64,000 nt of DNA from Liopterus haemorrhoidalis (GCA_963971575.1 OZ020618.1:8062501-8126500), one strand, 5' to 3'. Counted from the stretch's first letter, positions 22,321 through 34,106 are shown. The notes: a model not told the origin generated them from the letters alone. A program made the numbers and translations.

Positions 22321-23134
22321 TTATTCCAAACCACTATTTTGTATAGTTTTGATGTTGAGTAAATAATATGTGAGATATTTTCGTTTGCAGGTAGCTCTCT
22401 CCATAGCTCCCCAAATATATGTCTTATTAAAAACTGCATTAAACAGGGAGAAATAGTTTATTTTCTCATATTAATTTTGCTGTTCAGTAAATAATAATTG
22501 AGATATTGCAACTTTATAAGTACCACTCCTCTTGCCTACTAAAAAAAAATTTTAAATTTAAAAAAACGTACTAAGTACGGGTATTTGTGCTAGTTGAAAA
22601 TGAAAATTTATTTTAAATTGAAAAAACAAATCTTTCTCTGTGAGGCTAAGAATTTCTTGAATCGGCTTCGTACATATAAGTTAGTTACACGTATTTAAAA
22701 AGAAAAAATGCTGCTATAAAATCCAATCTGTCCTTCTGTATTATTCAAAACTTTCTTTAACAAACTCCAACAAAAACAAATCTGTACATTTACCTAACTA
22801 ATCTAGTTCCATCCACGGATGCCATTAAAAAAGCCATCTTTGATACTTTGAAAAAATTAAATATGGAACGTGATGCTATGGGGTTGTTAGCGGCGGTGGA
22901 GAGTGAGGGGGGGGCGACGCGGAGCACCTGACGTCATACCTACGCAGGTTAACACAGCGCCGCTGCTATCTCGTTCATGATTGGCTGAACACTAAGCTCT
23001 GTACAATATCCTGCCTGCAGGCTAATCACTGACTACAAACAATGCAATGTGGATGTTGGATGCTGACACAGTGGCGAAGAATACACTGAATTTAAAAGGG
23101 CTTGTAAAATATAGGACGCTTAACACCATTTGGG
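22321..23134. other. mostly nothing recognised
   Basis: AT-rich except 22860-23000, where a GC-richer patch contains GCGGCGGTGGAG and GCGCCGCTGC and might be the remnant of an unrecognised DNA element. No coding sequence. Confidence 0.3.
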
Positions 23135-23144
23135 AAGCGTAAAG

Positions 23145-23279
23145 CGTAAAAAAAAACATATTATTTTCGCCCGAATAATATCACCAACGAAGGAGGCTCG
23201 AACCACCGACCGCCCAGACCAGACTGTTTCTACCAGTCTAAAACCGCACGACTTAATGCGCTCGGCCACTCCGTTGGCT
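23145..23279 (-). mobile_element. tRNA-derived SINE or tRNA retrocopy with 10-bp target duplication
   Basis: Flanked by perfect duplications AAGCGTAAAG (23135-23144 and 23280-23289). Minus strand starts AGCCAACGGAGTGGCCGAGC, an A-box typical of serine/leucine tRNAs. GGTTCGAGCC follows as B-box, and CGTTGGT pairs with GCCAACG as a 7-bp acceptor stem (one G-T). A long variable region lies between, as in class II tRNAs. The 3' end continues into a short tail ending in a T-run. The anticodon arm is degenerate, so a functional tRNA is unlikely. Confidence 0.75.
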
Positions 23280-23289
23280 AAGCGTAAAG

Positions 23290-23649
23290 TTGGAAGACCA
23301 ATGTTAGATAAATAGATAGATAGATTATTATTCATGCCATTTCTGGATTGGAATCTAAAATATCTTTACATATTTACACTTAAGTTGCATTCAGAGTTCT
23401 TAAAATTAACACGTTGTAGACTGTACGTTGTCACGTTGTAAGTTATGTAGAAATTAATGTGTGTCTTTAAACCAACTACATGGCTTCGTAAAATGTTTTC
23501 TATGTATTATCGTTTTTATAATTCTGTTATCTTAGATATTAACTAACTAAACCTAACCTAATTACCTAAATAAACCTATAATTAAAAAAATAACCTATTT
23601 ATAAATGTGTCTGCTATGTACGAAATAACATAAATTCTTTTAATACAGT
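23290..23649. other. nothing recognised; short (TAGA)n
   Basis: A (TAGA)n tract lies at 23308-23325. The remainder is AT-rich and may be the 5' part of the LINE fragment that follows, but it is too decayed to align. Confidence 0.3.
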
Positions 23650-24234
23650 TTCTAAAAGACATAAATATACATTGGAAATACCTGGTCATAAATCCGAACA
23701 ATTTAAATCTAGCCCGAAATATAACCAAGTAACTTTATACAACAAGTTTCCTAAACATATTAAGATTACTTCAGGCACAAGTACATTCAAATTCAAATTT
23801 AAAAACTTTTTGCTTGACCACTGTTTCTATTCGGTCGAGGAATATTTGCGTCATTAGTTCAAAATTTTTGAATCTAGTACATTTTCATATTTTTATATTT
23901 TGTAATTGTACACATTTTCATGTTAATTATGCATGTTATTTAATTCTTATTAATATTATTGTGTTTATTATACACTGCTCATGACGAGCCTTGATCTCAG
24001 GGGCGCACACAAGGGGGGGTCCAAGGGGTCCGGACACCCCCCCCCCGTACTGTGAAAAGTGAGAACTTCTTTTTTTTGCTCTTTACTTAAAATTTAGAAG
24101 TGAAGACTTTTTTTTGCTCTTCACTTGAAACTGAAATTTTGCTCTGTGTTTATAAAAATTATGTATAATTGGACCACCCCCAGACAAAAATCTGTGTGCG
24201 CCCCTGCTTGATCTGTACTGATTTTTGAGTAATA

Positions 24235-24268
<34 letters not shown>

Positions 24269-24270
24269 TT
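23650..24270 (+). pseudogene. Jockey/CR1-like LINE C-terminus and tail, with MITE inside
   Basis: 23672-23857 encodes EQFKSSPKYNQVTLYNKFP then FKFKFKNFLLDHCFYSVEEY before a stop. This is the same C-terminal motif (LYNxLP ... FKxKxKxxLLxxxFYSxEEY) seen in the LINEs at 13472 and 36687. The 3' end carries AATAAAG and an (ATT)n tail at 24234-24266. A hAT MITE (23998-24206) is inserted in the 3' untranslated region. Confidence 0.75.
23998..24206. mobile_element. hAT-type MITE
   Basis: Ends CAGGGGCGCACACA and TGTGTGCGCCCCTG are perfect inverted repeats flanked by the perfect 8-bp duplication CTTGATCT (23990-23997 and 24207-24214). It is 209 bp, with C- and G-homopolymer runs near 24015-24045 and two TTTTTTTGCTCTT(T/C)ACTT direct repeats. 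Confidence 0.92.
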
Positions 24271-24283
24271 ATTTAGATGTGTG

Positions 24284-24390
24284 AACTATCACTTGCGTTA
24301 CCATATGACAAACTAGTTAGTTAGTGACAATCAATAGCGCACAAGTCATAGCGTATAGTCTATTAATTTTAGAGTTATGAACGCAGCTTT
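24284..24390 (+). repeat. interspersed repeat D, copy 1
   Basis: Similar to 32240-32355 and, inverted, to 35360-35475. Shared blocks include CTTGCGTTAC, TTAGTGACAATCAA and AGCGTATAGTC. A short dispersed repeat of unknown class. Confidence 0.55.
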
Positions 24391-25137
24391 ACGAATCGCC
24401 TCGTGGAACGAAATAAATTCGCTTACCAAGCTATTACTGGACTAGCTACTGTTTCATTTTCACGAACAGTCCAACTAATTTGGGACTATGTTAATATAAT
24501 AGCAGATACGTGTTACATAAATAAAAAAATGTAATGTATTATTAAAGGGTATGTATCCCTGTTGTAGCGTCCATGTAATACAGTGCATTATTCCATGCCG
24601 CCATTTTGTTGTTCAGTCTGACTAATAGCCAACAGCGAAATACCCTTACTGACACTGATAGTAAGATATACTAGGCATGTATATGACTCTACTAATTACC
24701 ACCATATTGTCTCTGTTGCTATTTATGTTATCTTCTATAAGTTTATTGTTTAAAAATAGATGGAGCTCGGAGATGGTCATTAAGAGTTTTTAGTGCAAGT
24801 TTTTAGTTTGAAAAGTTGAAATGTTTTTACGAGATTTTCTTTTGTACTTGTTAATGTTACAAGACAAGAGGTATCATAATCGATGTACTGCTTACAACAC
24901 TAAAAAAAGTGCAGAATTCTGATTAGAGAACATGGATACAAAAAGAAACTGGGCTTCAAAAAAATCACTGCATCAAAATAAAAGTCTTCTAATGATTAAT
25001 ATTTATTTGGTATACTTCTCACAATCATTGTTTCAGAATTATTGTAATTTATTGCTCCACTTTGAAATTTTCATCTTCCAATAGTTTGAAATCAGCTCAG
25101 AGATAGACTCAGCCTGTGCTTAATACTTATAAAAATA
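24391..25137. other. nothing recognised
   Basis: AT-rich; no coding or repeat signal recognised. Confidence 0.35.
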
Positions 25138-25966
25138 GATGTGAAGTGTGAATTTTCACACATTTCAGGATTTTGCAGGTATTTAGTAACTGAATGATGA
25201 TTATTTGGGATGCCAAAACAAATTTTATGTCAAAATATTTTTTTATGAATTTTAATTCGAATGCCTAATACCATTATTTAAGTTTCTAAATATGTGCAGT
25301 ATTTTTTTTACATAGCAAAATTCATTAAGATTTTGGAAATTGCGCCTATGGCTATTGGTTGCTTAAATCATTAGCCCCGCCCTCTGATTTCGTATACATC
25401 AAACATAGCATTAAATTATAATTTCAACACTTCCCACTGGTTATTAAATTTACGCTTTTAAAAATTAAATGCAACATTTACCAAAATATAACTAGAATTT
25501 TGACAAAATAATTTAAACAAAAGAAAACTGTAAAAAAAAAATAAAAAATTTAAAACCGACAGGATTCGAACTCTAGATCGCAAGTTACCTGTTTAGCAAA
25601 TTAGAAAACCAATAACCAAACGCACATCGCTATGAGCACTGGCTTATCTACTGGGTTACATAGCTAATTAAATATTTTACATATTTTGGTTAAAAACACA
25701 AAAATGTATTATTTTCCGAAAACATAATCTGATCAAAAATTCCTGTTGTAACTATTCCGGTTCACACCAATATACATTACTTCGAATTTTTTCAGATTTT
25801 TAGTTTAAACCATCTGGGCTACAGGGTGTGGGACAAACATTTTTTTGCACAATATTGGCAAAAATCGCGTCAAAATAATTTATTTTGAAAAAATAAAATT
25901 TTGATCGTTAATCCACGTACTAAGGGCTTTCATTTGATACCCTACTCAGAATTTAAAAAAATTTAA
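25138..25966 (-). mobile_element. family A repeat, copy A2, truncated before the microsatellite
   Basis: Same layout as A1 from the hairpin end (GTGTGAATTTTCACAC at about 25145) through block 1, a tRNA-like cassette (25555-25650) and block 2. It stops after the CATTTGATACCCTACTCAG block, so the (GACA)n tract and distal end are missing. Confidence 0.7.
25555..25650 (-). other. tRNA-like cassette in A2
   Basis: Minus strand: A-box-like CATAGCGATGTGCG and B-box AGAGTTCGAATCCTG, followed by T-rich sequence. It occupies the same site as the cassettes of other family A copies but has different internal sequence. Confidence 0.5.
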
Positions 25967-26878
25967 ATTCAAATGTAGCACATGCGCATTACGTAGTTTC
26001 AGTGTGCACAGTACAGACATATATTGCCTTCTTTCTCAACAGGGGTTTCCACACAATCGTCAATGTTGTTAGTATACGAATAGCGCATCCTTTACTTAAT
26101 CATCCTAGGGTACAAGTATCTGGCGTCAGTGTCTTGGTCGTCACCGTGTGAACAAATACGTGCAGAGGAGTTGGCTATGTTCCACTGCTTCCATATTCTG
26201 TGACATCCAGCCTTTTTGTATCGAAGGTTAACCCAGTTCCAATATTTACTCAACAAATATTTCCTCATTACGAATATGCGGCGTATGCATTTCGTAATCA
26301 GGCCACATACGTCAGACGCTGACAAATAGTTTTTTAATCAGACAGCTGACCGTCACAATGTCTAGATGTCGTAATCCTGACCTAGGATTACCTATGTGAC
26401 AATATTTATGATAAGAAGAAGAGATAAACTAGTTTTTAGTATGTCTGTGTTAGCGCTAATAGTTATTGTTGAGCTACGCCAAACCAATACGCCTCACTAA
26501 TAGTAAATACTGATTTTATTGCTGGCTTTTCTTTTCCGGTTGTGTGTAAGATAAACAACATTAGTTGTACTGTTTTTTCAGTAGTTCCGCCCTATTTCCA
26601 AATAACATTAAATCTTAATTGTGCCGTAAATTACGTGTCGCGAAATAAATACAACATTGAATGTGCATGCTGGTACAACCACATAAACTCTTCATGTGTT
26701 GGTTTAGAATTAAGTGCTGATCGTTTTCTGTTAATTTCACAATTTGTCTTTGAACCACCAGCCTACTAAAGTCATTTTTAAATACTGGATATAAAAGAGA
26801 ACTCATCTAAAACAGAACACATTTAAAATTAACTTTAGACTTACGTTATACTTAAAAGTGTATCTTCTACACAAGTTA
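25967..26878. other. nothing recognised
   Basis: No repeat or clear exon. 26092-26325 has an open frame on the minus strand and slightly higher GC, but no recognisable domain or convincing splice pair. Confidence 0.3.
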
Positions 26879-27122
26879 AAAAATTGATGTGAATTTTCAC
26901 ACATTGCAGGATTTCGCAGGTATATAATAAGTGTAAGCAGCATGCTGAGTGTGTAGGACAAATTTTGCTTTGTAGTATCCACGGCAAAATGAACGATATT
27001 TTTACCGACCGCCAACATATATAAGGGAGGTATTGTGATCATACCGATTTTGACATTTCGAGATTCCGACGAATTGAGGTCCCTACATAACGTTTTGACT
27101 ATTTTTAGCATGATGTCTGTCG

Positions 27123-27218
<96 letters not shown>

Positions 27219-27607
27219 ATCCGTCCGTCCGTCTGTCTGTGTACACGTGCAGAGCAAATTCGGCTGAAAGAATTTTTATGAAACTTCATATTTAAGCTTC
27301 TGCCATCAATGGCACAAGTTGATTAACTTTTGGTAAAAATCGGATTACTAAAAATGGGAGTTTACTCGTGTCGATTTTAAGATTTTAGTGAATATTAACA
27401 GAAAAATATTTCGAAAAAATTTATTGAACAAAAGTTGCTACAAAAGCAATAATTAATAACTTTTATTTGAGACGTTTTTTGATAAAACGAAAAATTTCGA
27501 ATAACTTTTGTAAAATTTTTCGAAATTTTTTGTAAGTCAATTTTTTCACACTTATATGTAACGTTTCCATGGTCATGATAAATAATATCTCTGTTAGAAA
27601 ATATTAG
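26879..27607 (+). mobile_element. family B repeat, copy B3, most complete
   Basis: Begins with the family hairpin (GTGAATTTTCACAC) and AGGATTTCGCAGGTATATAA. Then comes a B-specific stretch (TGAGTGTGTAGGACAAATTT), ACCGACCGCCAACATATATA, a (GTCT)n tract (27114-27240), GTGTACACGTGCAGAGC and the GGGAGTTTACTCGTGTCG block. It ends near GTTAGAAAATATTAG, where it truncates the rosa-type element at 27608. It shows that families A and B share the hairpin end. Confidence 0.75.
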
Positions 27608-28545
27608 TTCGTGACGACCCGAACCTTTCAATTCGGAAGCGCGCAAGTGCTTTAAATGTGCATAGATCATCATTACATCGCATTATGCACAAAGACCTAA
27701 AGCTGCACCCCTACAAAATTCAATTGGTGCAAGAATTAAAGCCCCAAGATGCCAGTCAGAGGCTTAATTTCTTAAATCAGGTGATTGAGCGATTTTCAAT
27801 GTTTACCAACATTTTGTTTTCGGATGAAGATCATTTTCATCTTAATGGCCACGTAAATAAGCAGAACTGCCGCTACTGGAGTGCAACGAATCCGAAACGC
27901 AAACATCAGAAACCCCTACATTCGCCTAAAGTGACCGTATGGGCTGCGATGTCGGCGCGAGGAATTATCGGCCCTTACTTTTTTGAAGACGAAAGGGGGC
28001 GTGCAGTTACAGTGAATTCAGAGCGTTATGTGGAGATGTTAGACAACTTCTTGGTACCTGAACTGCAAAACTTTCCTGGCTATAACCAAAAAACATGGTT
28101 CCAACAGGACGGAGCAACTTCACACACGTCCAATATGTCTCTGCCACGTGTTCGTGAAATTTTCTCAGGCAAATTGATCTCCCGGAGAGGTGACATAAAT
28201 TGGCCTCCACGCATTCCAGATTTAACCACTATGGACTTTTTCCTATGGGGTTATCGTAAGTCTAAAGTTTACGCCAATAAACCGACTTCACTGGCGCATT
28301 TGAAAGAAAATATCCGTCACGAAATGGCAGCCATCTCTGAGTCCACCTGCCGAGACGTCATAAGTAATTTTACTGTTCGATTAAATGAGTGCCGAGAACG
28401 CGAGGGTCTACATTTAGACGATATTATTTTTAAGAAATAAATCCCCAAAAAGTGTATTTTAATAATTAATAAACATTTTTTCTATATACGGCTTACTTTT
28501 TTTTAATCGATCCACTAAATATAAAATTTCTTTTGAGACACCTTG
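27608..28545 (+). mobile_element. rosa-type (DD41D) Tc1/mariner element, 5' truncated
   Basis: Very similar to 56115-57423 on the opposite strand, but its first third is missing, replaced by family B. The right end reads AAATTTCTTTTGAGACACCTTG, followed by TA (28546-28547), identical in type to the termini of the other copy. Confidence 0.9.
27618..28440 (+). CDS. DD41D (rosa-type) transposase, partial but uninterrupted
   Basis: The frame is open from the truncation point through NLSIRKRASALNVHRSSLHR, VIERFSMFTNILFSDEDHFH (first catalytic Asp), WFQQDGATSHTSN (second) and TTMDFFLWGY (third), ending LHLDDIIFKK. There are 41 residues between the second and third aspartates, the spacing described for the rosa family from Ceratitis rosa. 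The second HTH is partly retained and the first is lost. All three catalytic aspartates are present, so decay is slight. The first methionine inside the open frame is at 27658, but it is internal to the family protein. Confidence 0.9.
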
Positions 28546-28547
28546 TA

Positions 28548-29284
28548 CAATTGAATATATCAGCAAGATATCTTGAAATATAATTTATTGGTGTTTCTGT
28601 AAATCTGACCTAATTTAAGTAAAATTTGTTAAAATTGTGTTGAAAAATGTATCTGCAGAACTGTTTTGTAAAACGAGTTATAAGCAGTAACTATGTTAAT
28701 GAATAGCTCGAAACAATGTAGGAAATGAAAATGCAAATGAATTTAATTTTCAAATAAATATAAATAACTTAAAATGTTTACAATTTCAGATCAAAAGAAC
28801 AGTTATTAATTACGAAAAGTTTTGTCGTTTGTCTTCATAAATATTAAATATTTTAACCCTGAGGGAAATGGTGAAAAAGGACATTATTATTATTTGTGCC
28901 AAATAGAAATTAATGAATAAAACGACAATAGTTAGTTTAAGAGATAAATCTTTGGTAAAACTAATTTATAAAATATGCACAAAAACATCCTTCAATGTGT
29001 GGAGAGACCTTATGTATCAGACTTTATCCCTCAAAAGTCAAGGTCTCCCTCTTAAGTTCATAATCCGCGAGTGGTTTTGGATATGAATTCTCTAGTTCGC
29101 TAGCTGGTTGCAATTATTCTCAGGATGGATTTAAGAGCTGATGAATTGAAGCCTTAATTTAACTAAACATTCACATGGTTTATACACTATAACTTAAATT
29201 TATGATGATACTAATCCAAGAGAGACATACGTTCACAATCACTCTCTACCCTCAAAACTCGAGATTTCGAGGTTTCCCTCACGA
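28548..29284. other. nothing recognised
   Basis: AT-rich. From about 29000 the sequence contains two related pieces (AAAAGTCAAGGTCTCCCTC and AAAACTCGAGATTTCGAGGT) of unknown origin. Confidence 0.3.
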
Positions 29285-29387
29285 GTTCAAAAAATGGATA
29301 TTACTCGTAAAGATTTACATTGGATGATTTTTTACAATTTTAGTAAAGACCTAACTCAGCAACAATGCATAGATTCGCTTCGTTATA
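29285..29387 (+). pseudogene. mariner transposase N-terminal fragment
   Basis: Plus strand reads MDITRKDLHWMIFYNFS then KDLTQQQCIDSLRYTCV. It is the same family as the decayed element at 1258-3103 (MDITREGF, GLTQQQCIDSL). Homology ends abruptly at the family A repeat that follows. Confidence 0.8.
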
Positions 29388-29815
29388 CTTGTGTTTTTTC
29401 TGTTTTTTTTTTGCATTTTAATTTTGTTTAAATTATTTTGTCAAAATTCTAGTTATATTTTGGTAAATGATGCATTTAATTTTTAAAAGCGTAAATTTAA
29501 TAACCAGTGGGAAGGGTTGAAATTATAATTTAATTCTATGTTTGACGAAATCAGAGGGCGGGGCTAATGATTTAAGCAACCAATGGAAGCCATAGGCGAA
29601 ATTTTCAAAATCTTAACCTTGCTATATAAAAAAAATACTGCACATCTTTAGAAACTTAAATAATGGTAATAGGCATTGGAATTAAAATTCATAAAAAAAT
29701 ATTTTGACATAAAATTTGTTTTGGCATCCCAAATAATCATCATTCAGTTACTAAATACCTGCAAAACCCAGAAATGTGTGAAAATTCACACTTCACATCA
29801 ATTTTTATTTCATAC
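29388..29815 (+). mobile_element. family A repeat, copy A3, block 1 and hairpin end only
   Basis: Starts at TTTTTTCTG followed by a T-run and GCATTTTAATTTTG, exactly where other copies have the 3' side of the tRNA-like cassette. It continues through block 1 to the hairpin (GTGTGAAAATTCACAC at about 29780). The cassette and block 2 are absent, replaced by mariner sequence. Confidence 0.7.
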
Positions 29816-29975
29816 TTGTATGTAACGTTTCCATGGTCATGATAAATAAAATCTTTGTTAGAAAATATTAGGCCAAGTTATTTCTACTCTGCTGCTAGAA
29901 TGTATTTTATATAAGTACTTTATGATGGCCGTAGGTCCTTTGGTGGCCACAGCTGATTTTTAATTTTTTCACAGC
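29816..29975 (+). repeat. family B distal fragment
   Basis: Contains ATGTAACGTTTCCATGGTCA, GTTAGAAAATATTAG and GGTGGCCACAGCT, which match the distal part of family B (21460, 27555 and 8380). Confidence 0.5.
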
Positions 29976-31812
29976 CCTTTCGCATTAAATTTAGTTATGA
30001 AATTATATTTCTGAAAACAATAGCAAAATTACATCCCTTAAAAATCCTAGTAAAATTGTTGTTTAAGTGTGTCCTTTTATTTATAAATAACTCTTTTTTG
30101 CTGACATTTATGTATGCTGTTAATTTGTAAGTTTAAAATAGTCTCGTATAATAAAGTTTTTAAAGTAGTTTTTAGTCATTTCAGCAATTCTCAATAGTAT
30201 TGTTGAGCACTTAATTTGGACACAAAGCAAATTGCGCATTTAAACACGATACCAGCCATTTGTGTACTCAATCCATAGGGATGTAGTTTTGTTTTGTCGT
30301 GCCGTCATTCTGCGCCGGAAATTTTGTAAATGTTAACGGAAAATCATTCAACCGGTTTTAATGTTCAATATGGACGCACGCGTATAGACGATAATTTTTC
30401 AATAGTTTTACTGTTTTCAGACTAAAAGCTTTTTTATAAATGGAGGTATAAAATTAGATATTGTGACCACCATAAAGGGTTGATGTCAACAAATAATCGC
30501 TTTTTTAATTACAGTTTTGACGTAGGTTTGTTCGTTAATAATGATCAACAGGGATGGCATCAGGAAAACAAAACTGAAAACAAAAACAAGGGATTTGATA
30601 ACAAGAGGTTCATTTATGTTACTGGCTAATCTAGTGCCAATCTTTACGTTGAAATAAATTTCTTCTTTTACCCTGATTTTTGCCAGTCAGTCTTCGTCTA
30701 TTCTTATTTGCTGTATTTATAAGCCAATTCTATGTAAAGTCCATTTACCATAACTATGAAATGACGTCACAGTTGAAAAACTCACCTTGTTACCAATTCG
30801 TAAACTGTCAAAAAAAGTTAGGTTATATCGAACAACTTCTAAAAATATATTGAAAACTTATATTTCCTACGGAGGAAAGGAATTAATGTAAATTATGATG
30901 CACAGCAGTACTTTCTAACCAATTTGTCGCGAAATTTATGGTTTATATTAAGTGTGTAATGTAGTATTAAAAAAATAATAATAATAAAATTTCAGTGTAT
31001 AAGAATCATCAGAAATATTTGTTTTTAGAAATGTGTCGTGTTCTTTTAATACTTTATATACAATCACTTTAATTTTTCACCTGGTGTCACATTGACACAG
31101 CAGGTTCGGGAAGCAAACGCGGAGTGTTCCGAGTCACACTGTTTAACTCCAGACCGCTCGAATAAACGCGTTTAGACCTTTTCTCGAAGTTTTTGAATTT
31201 CAGATGTTAGATACAATTTTGTTTCGAATAATGAATATTCAAATATTATTTCCAGTCGAACAGTTTATTGCCGCTAGCTGCAAGTGTAAATTTCATGAGT
31301 ACGCTAAAATTAATTTTCGTTTGAATCTGATGATAATAAACCGTTCTACGTAAGAGACCTGTAGGTTAAAATTACAAAAAAAAGAATGTAACAAATGTAA
31401 ATAGAACATATTTTATTAATCATATATAATATTTATTTATCGACCAAGATACAAAATTAAATATTGTTTTTGTTCACTTACATTACAATAAAATGTAACC
31501 TCACTAAATTCTAAACACCTACATGTCAACCTGACAAATAACGATTGAACAATCCAATTTGAAACTGGCAACATTGAAAAAATGTACCAAAATTAAATAA
31601 ATAAATGTACTGAGTTATGGATTGATGTTGATTAAAACATATCATAACGTTGGTATTTAAAATAACCAAGTGTGACGTCATCTCATATTTATTGTGAATG
31701 GAATTTAACACGCCTGTATTTATATTCGTAAATTCGTAAATCTATATACTTTAGAAAATCCGTAATACGAGTCTTATAGATTTACGTAAATGTCAGTTCT
31801 GTATAACCCATC
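29976..31812. other. nothing recognised
   Basis: About 1.8 kb without recognised exon or dispersed element. A GC-richer patch at 31085-31170 carries no ORF of note. Confidence 0.35.
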
Positions 31813-31902
31813 CACACTTTTTTATCACTAAAAAAGTAGTGATAAGGGACTTCATGGTACACTAAAAAAATTACTTTTTGTGTACCATGAAATCCCTAGC
31901 TT
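31813..31902. repeat. two adjacent hairpins
   Basis: TTATCACTA pairs with TAGTGATAA (about 31816-31848), then TTCATGGTACAC with GTGTACCATGAA (about 31850-31890). Together they look like the ends of a small palindromic element or MITE remnant. Confidence 0.5.
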
Positions 31903-32239
31903 TTCGTGTTAATTATTTACACTTCGTTTTTGATTAAATTTAGTGTAATGTTTACACTTATATACTGGTTAAATTAAAGTAATAGAAAAAAAAATAAAAA
32001 AGTAGTGTTAATTTTAACACTGAAAAACTAATTTTCATAAAAACAACACTATCTGATAAAAGAAGATTTACACAGTGATTTGGTTAAAAATAGTAAACTT
32101 TTAACTAATTTTAAATGAAAATTTTAACACTAAAACTTTAACCAAACTGAGAATGAACTTGAGAATGTACACTCACGAATTTTTTCGAATTTCGTTCAAA
32201 CAACGCACTAACTACAATAGACAAAGTGTAATGCGTTAA
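31903..32239. other. nothing recognised
   Basis: AT-rich sequence, with several TTAACACT-like words. Confidence 0.3.
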
Positions 32240-32355
32240 ATTTAGAGCTGTGAATGATTGCTTGCGTTACTATATGGCACACTTGTTAGTGACAATCAAC
32301 AGTGCACATATAACAGCGTATAGTCGACTAATTTGAGAGCGGTAAACGAAGCTTA
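32240..32355 (+). repeat. interspersed repeat D, copy 2
   Basis: Shares TTGCGTTACTATATGGCACA-type sequence, GTTAGTGACAATCAACAGTG and AGCGTATAGTC with 24284 and, inverted, 35360. Confidence 0.6.
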
Positions 32356-32635
32356 ATAAGCAAAGATCTCAGTAAAAAGCGCACAATTTAATTGACTTTA
32401 TTTACAGAGCAATATTTTCAATCCTATTTTTGGGCTGTAAATGATTTTAAAATTATTTTATTAATTAATTGATAAAAGTCGAAATGGTCTATAAAATATC
32501 TCCACTCATAATATAATGGTTATAAAAATTTTATTACCTAACATATAAAACACATGTTCATCCAAAAAACGTCATATTATTATGAATTTATATCCGTTTC
32601 ACTAAAGCTTAATTTTTAAAAAGAATGATTGCCGT

Positions 32636-32681
32636 CATTTTTATGGTTTTGTAGGTCTGTCTGTATGTATGTCTGTATGTA

Positions 32682-32720
<39 letters not shown>

Positions 32721-33722
32721 TCGGTAAAAATTGTAGCCAAATGGCTAAACCTAGAGAGTTGTAATTTGGTATGCTTATACAATTCTTTGAGCTGCACATA
32801 GGAAAAATACTAAAACATCTAAAAAACATATCCCCCTAAAAATATAAACAAGCACATATTTGTTTATATTTTTAGCGAAAAAGTCGAAAAAAAAATATTT
32901 TTTTAAAATTCTGAGCAAAGTATCAAATTACAGCCCTTAGTACGTAGATTAACGGTCAAAATTTTATTTTTGCAAAATAAATTATTTTGATGCGATTTTT
33001 GCCAAAATTGTGGGAAAAAAATTGTCCCACACCCCGTAGCCCAGATGGTTTAAACAAAAAATCTGAAAAAATTCTAAGTAATGTACATAGTTGTGAACCG
33101 GAATAGTACAGGAATTTTTGATCAGATTTTTTGCATTTTTTGTGTTTTTTTGTTTGATAATGTACTAAAGTTATAGTTATGTAACACACTATACTAGAAG
33201 GCGTATCTTGGTCTAATGGTTAGCTTGCTCACTTGCTGTGAACTAGAGTTCGCTCCTGGGCAGAGGAGACAATTTTATATTTTGTCTTTTTTTTTATTTT
33301 TATTTAATTTAGATTATTTTGCCAAAATTCTAGTTATAGTTTGGCAAATATTGCATTTAATTTTTAAGAGCGTAAATTTAATAACCAGTTGGAATTATAT
33401 TTTCATTCTATGTGTTATATATACGAAACCAGAGGGACGGATCATATGACATAAAACAACTAATGGAAGCCATAGGCGCAATTTTCAAAATCTTAATGAA
33501 CTTTGCTATATAAAAAAATAAAATACTATCCATATTTAGAAACCTAAATAATGGTATTAGGTATTCGAATTAAAATTAACAAAAAAATATTTTAGCATAA
33601 AATTTGTTTTTAAATGTCTTAGATTAACAGACAATAAATTATTTTAAAAATATCGTTCATTTTGCTGTGTTACTACAAAGCAAAATTTTTCCTACACACA
33701 GCATGCCGCGTTCACTTATTAT
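32636..33722 (+). mobile_element. family A repeat, copy A4, with a family B-type end
   Basis: Order: GTTTTGTAGGTCTGTCTGTA near 32645, (GTCT)n to 32720, block 2 (32720-33170), tRNA-like cassette (33201-33268), block 1 (33285-33610), then a switch at about 33615 to the B-specific end (TATCGTTCATTTTGCTGTG, TTTTTCCTACACACAGCATG). It ends at about 33722, before the family hairpin. The junction suggests recombination or end exchange between A and B. Confidence 0.7.
33201..33268 (+). other. tRNA-like cassette in A4
   Basis: TTGGTCTAATGGTTAGC is a good A-box of Asp/Glu-like form. An anticodon-arm-like GCTCA CTTGCTG TGAAC follows, then B-box-like AGAGTTCGCTCC. There is no clean 7-bp acceptor stem, so it is probably a tRNA-derived relic. 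It occupies the fixed cassette site. Confidence 0.55.
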
Positions 33723-34106
33723 ACAGGGTGTTAGGTAAATGTCCGGCACAATTTTAAAGGCAGCATGGTGACGTAGAATGCAATCGATTTTTCCTTTGCC
33801 AATTTTCTCTAAAATGTGAATTTCGTCCAAAAATAAACAAACAAAAAGATGCCCCAAATTTTGAAAACCGTTGACTTTTTTTAATTTTTCATATTAATCC
33901 AGAAGTTGTGTAGTTGCCATATAGACAAAAAAATTTTAGTTGTAGTTCAATAATAGAATACCAAAGTACGTGTACGTCATAATCTAAAATTTTGTTCCTA
34001 TTTTGTTAAAAAAATGGCACATTACACAATTTAAGAATATGCAGACATGCATTTTGTTGAAATAAAATTACGGTATTGTTTCCATGGTTTCTATTTATCT
34101 CAGTCA
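33723..34106. other. possible element start, otherwise nothing recognised
   Basis: TACAGGGTGTTAGGTAAATG at 33723 resembles the terminus of a Tc1/mariner-like DNA element, but I find no partner end or transposase. The rest is unassigned. Confidence 0.25.

Noticed and set aside
28007..28210. Antisense ORF within the rosa-type transposase (also 56450-56653)
   Set aside because: Shadow of the real transposase frame; occurs in both copies only because the coding strand is conserved.
33201..33268. Functional tRNA gene in A4
   Set aside because: A-box and B-box are good, but no clean acceptor stem or T-stem pairing is visible and it lies inside a mobile repeat, so I list it as tRNA-like only.
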